Positions 63,663 to 64,000 of a stretch of 64,000 nucleotides of DNA are shown here, one piece after another. The notes beneath the pieces were generated by a model, which did not search any database, had not been told where the DNA came from, and saw only the letters and a list, made by a program, of their open reading frames with translations. The DNA lies in the NCBI GenBank assembly GCA_949317995.1, contig OX439046.1, forward strand, positions 59,437,774 through 59,501,773. The letters are read 5' to 3'. The translations under genes were made by a program, and so were the position numbers. Position 1 is the stretch's first letter. Each line of letters begins with the position of its first letter. This DNA is from Acholoe squamosa. Its lineage: Eukaryota > Annelida > Polychaeta > Phyllodocida > Polynoidae.

Positions 63663-64000
63663 GTCCACACGTAAGGTTCGCAAACAGCAGTTTGGCAGGT
63701 ACAAAAAATTTTGTAAAGTTTTTAACTTTGATCCCCTACCGTGTTCTCCTTCTCAAGCCTCGTTGTATAGTGTATATTTATCGGATAAAATGAAACCTAT
63801 TTCTGTTAGGAACTATTTGTCCGCGTTATGGTATTATCAGAAATTGAAAGGTTATTCTGATTATAGTAATAATTTTATTGTAAAAAAGACTTTGGATGGT
63901 ATTGAACGTAACTATAAATGTTCTTCTATTAAAACTAATCCTTTGACTCCAAGTGATATGCTGAAGATCAAATCTAAACTGAATTTGTCTGTGTATGAGG
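63598..64000 (+). CDS. Tyrosine recombinase (ORF3), N-terminal part
   Basis: Starts at ATG 63598 in the +1 frame relative to ORF2, overlaps it by 65 bases and is open to the last base of the window (134 codons). After a basic leader (RRRRRF) it has the helical core-binding pattern of phage-integrase-like proteins: TRKVRKQQFGRYKKFCKVF, then ISVRNYLSALWYYQKLKGY and LTPSDMLKIKSKL. The catalytic Arg, His and Tyr would lie beyond the window. The enzyme would insert a circular cDNA by site-specific recombination, without a target duplication (class knowledge). Confidence 0.8.
   Translation, partial: MLPDLRGLERRRRRFLYRGVAESTRKVRKQQFGRYKKFCKVFNFDPLPCSPSQASLYSVYLSDKMKPISVRNYLSALWYYQKLKGYSDYSNNFIVKKTLDGIERNYKCSSIKTNPLTPSDMLKIKSKLNLSVYE

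Larger units (their letters stand above)
60430..64000 (+). mobile_element. Tyrosine-recombinase retrotransposon (DIRS/Ngaro type), cut by window end
   Basis: Three ORFs in order: gag-like (60699-61697), RT-RNase H (61743-63662) and a recombinase ORF (63598 onward) that overlaps the second. RT followed by a tyrosine recombinase in place of a DDE integrase defines this class. The left boundary is uncertain, somewhere between 60410 and 60500 near an AT-rich palindrome. Terminal repeats cannot be assessed because the right end is outside the window, so DIRS and Ngaro cannot be separated. The reading frames are long and undamaged, so the copy may be recent. It lies opposite in orientation to the collagen gene. 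Confidence 0.85.

Overview
The window is metazoan nuclear DNA. It holds spliced genes with GT-AG introns, a multi-exon fibrillar collagen, Ty3/gypsy LTR retrotransposons, a tyrosine-recombinase retrotransposon, SINEs, MITEs and microsatellites. The element mix suggests a marine invertebrate, but nothing here fixes the phylum. There is no bacterial-style gene content; no rRNA, functional tRNA or CRISPR array was seen.

Left part (1-13.7 kb, + strand): the last coding exons of a host gene (candidate 162-220, then 544-613 and 13648-13713, the last with the stop codon; C6orf136/DUF2358-like at best) are split by a 12.6 kb Ty3/gypsy element (779-13420, 'E1') lying in the final intron. E1 has near-identical LTRs, a primer-binding site, a polypurine tract, gag, protease, RT-RNase H and integrase. 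It also has an unusual GC-rich accessory gene downstream of pol encoding two zinc fingers and a coiled coil. Several stops and frameshifts interrupt it.

13.7-18.3 kb: non-coding, with microsatellites, a foldback element and MITE-like repeats. 18.3-27.8 kb: a second gypsy element on the minus strand ('E2'), with one LTR, a decayed gag-pol, a deletion in integrase, and again a long zinc-finger/coiled-coil accessory region after integrase, here joined in frame to it. The presence of a zinc-finger module at the same place in two gypsy elements is the most interesting novelty candidate.

27.8-36.7 kb: tandem repeats, MITEs, two SINE copies with perfect target-site duplications, a tRNA-derived SINE, and the remains of a transmembrane-protein exon broken by a hAT-like MITE (8-bp TSD) and a SINE.

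36.7-59.8 kb (minus strand): 47 exons of a clade B-like fibrillar collagen. They cover an uninterrupted Gly-X-Y helix of about 890 residues, a basic processing site and the complete COLFI C-propeptide, which lacks both cysteines used for interchain disulfides. The 5' end lies beyond the window. Its introns carry a Harbinger-like MITE, microsatellites and dispersed repeats.

60.4-64 kb (+ strand): a tyrosine-recombinase retrotransposon (DIRS/Ngaro type) with TATA promoter, gag-like ORF, RT-RNase H ORF and the start of an overlapping recombinase ORF, cut by the window end.
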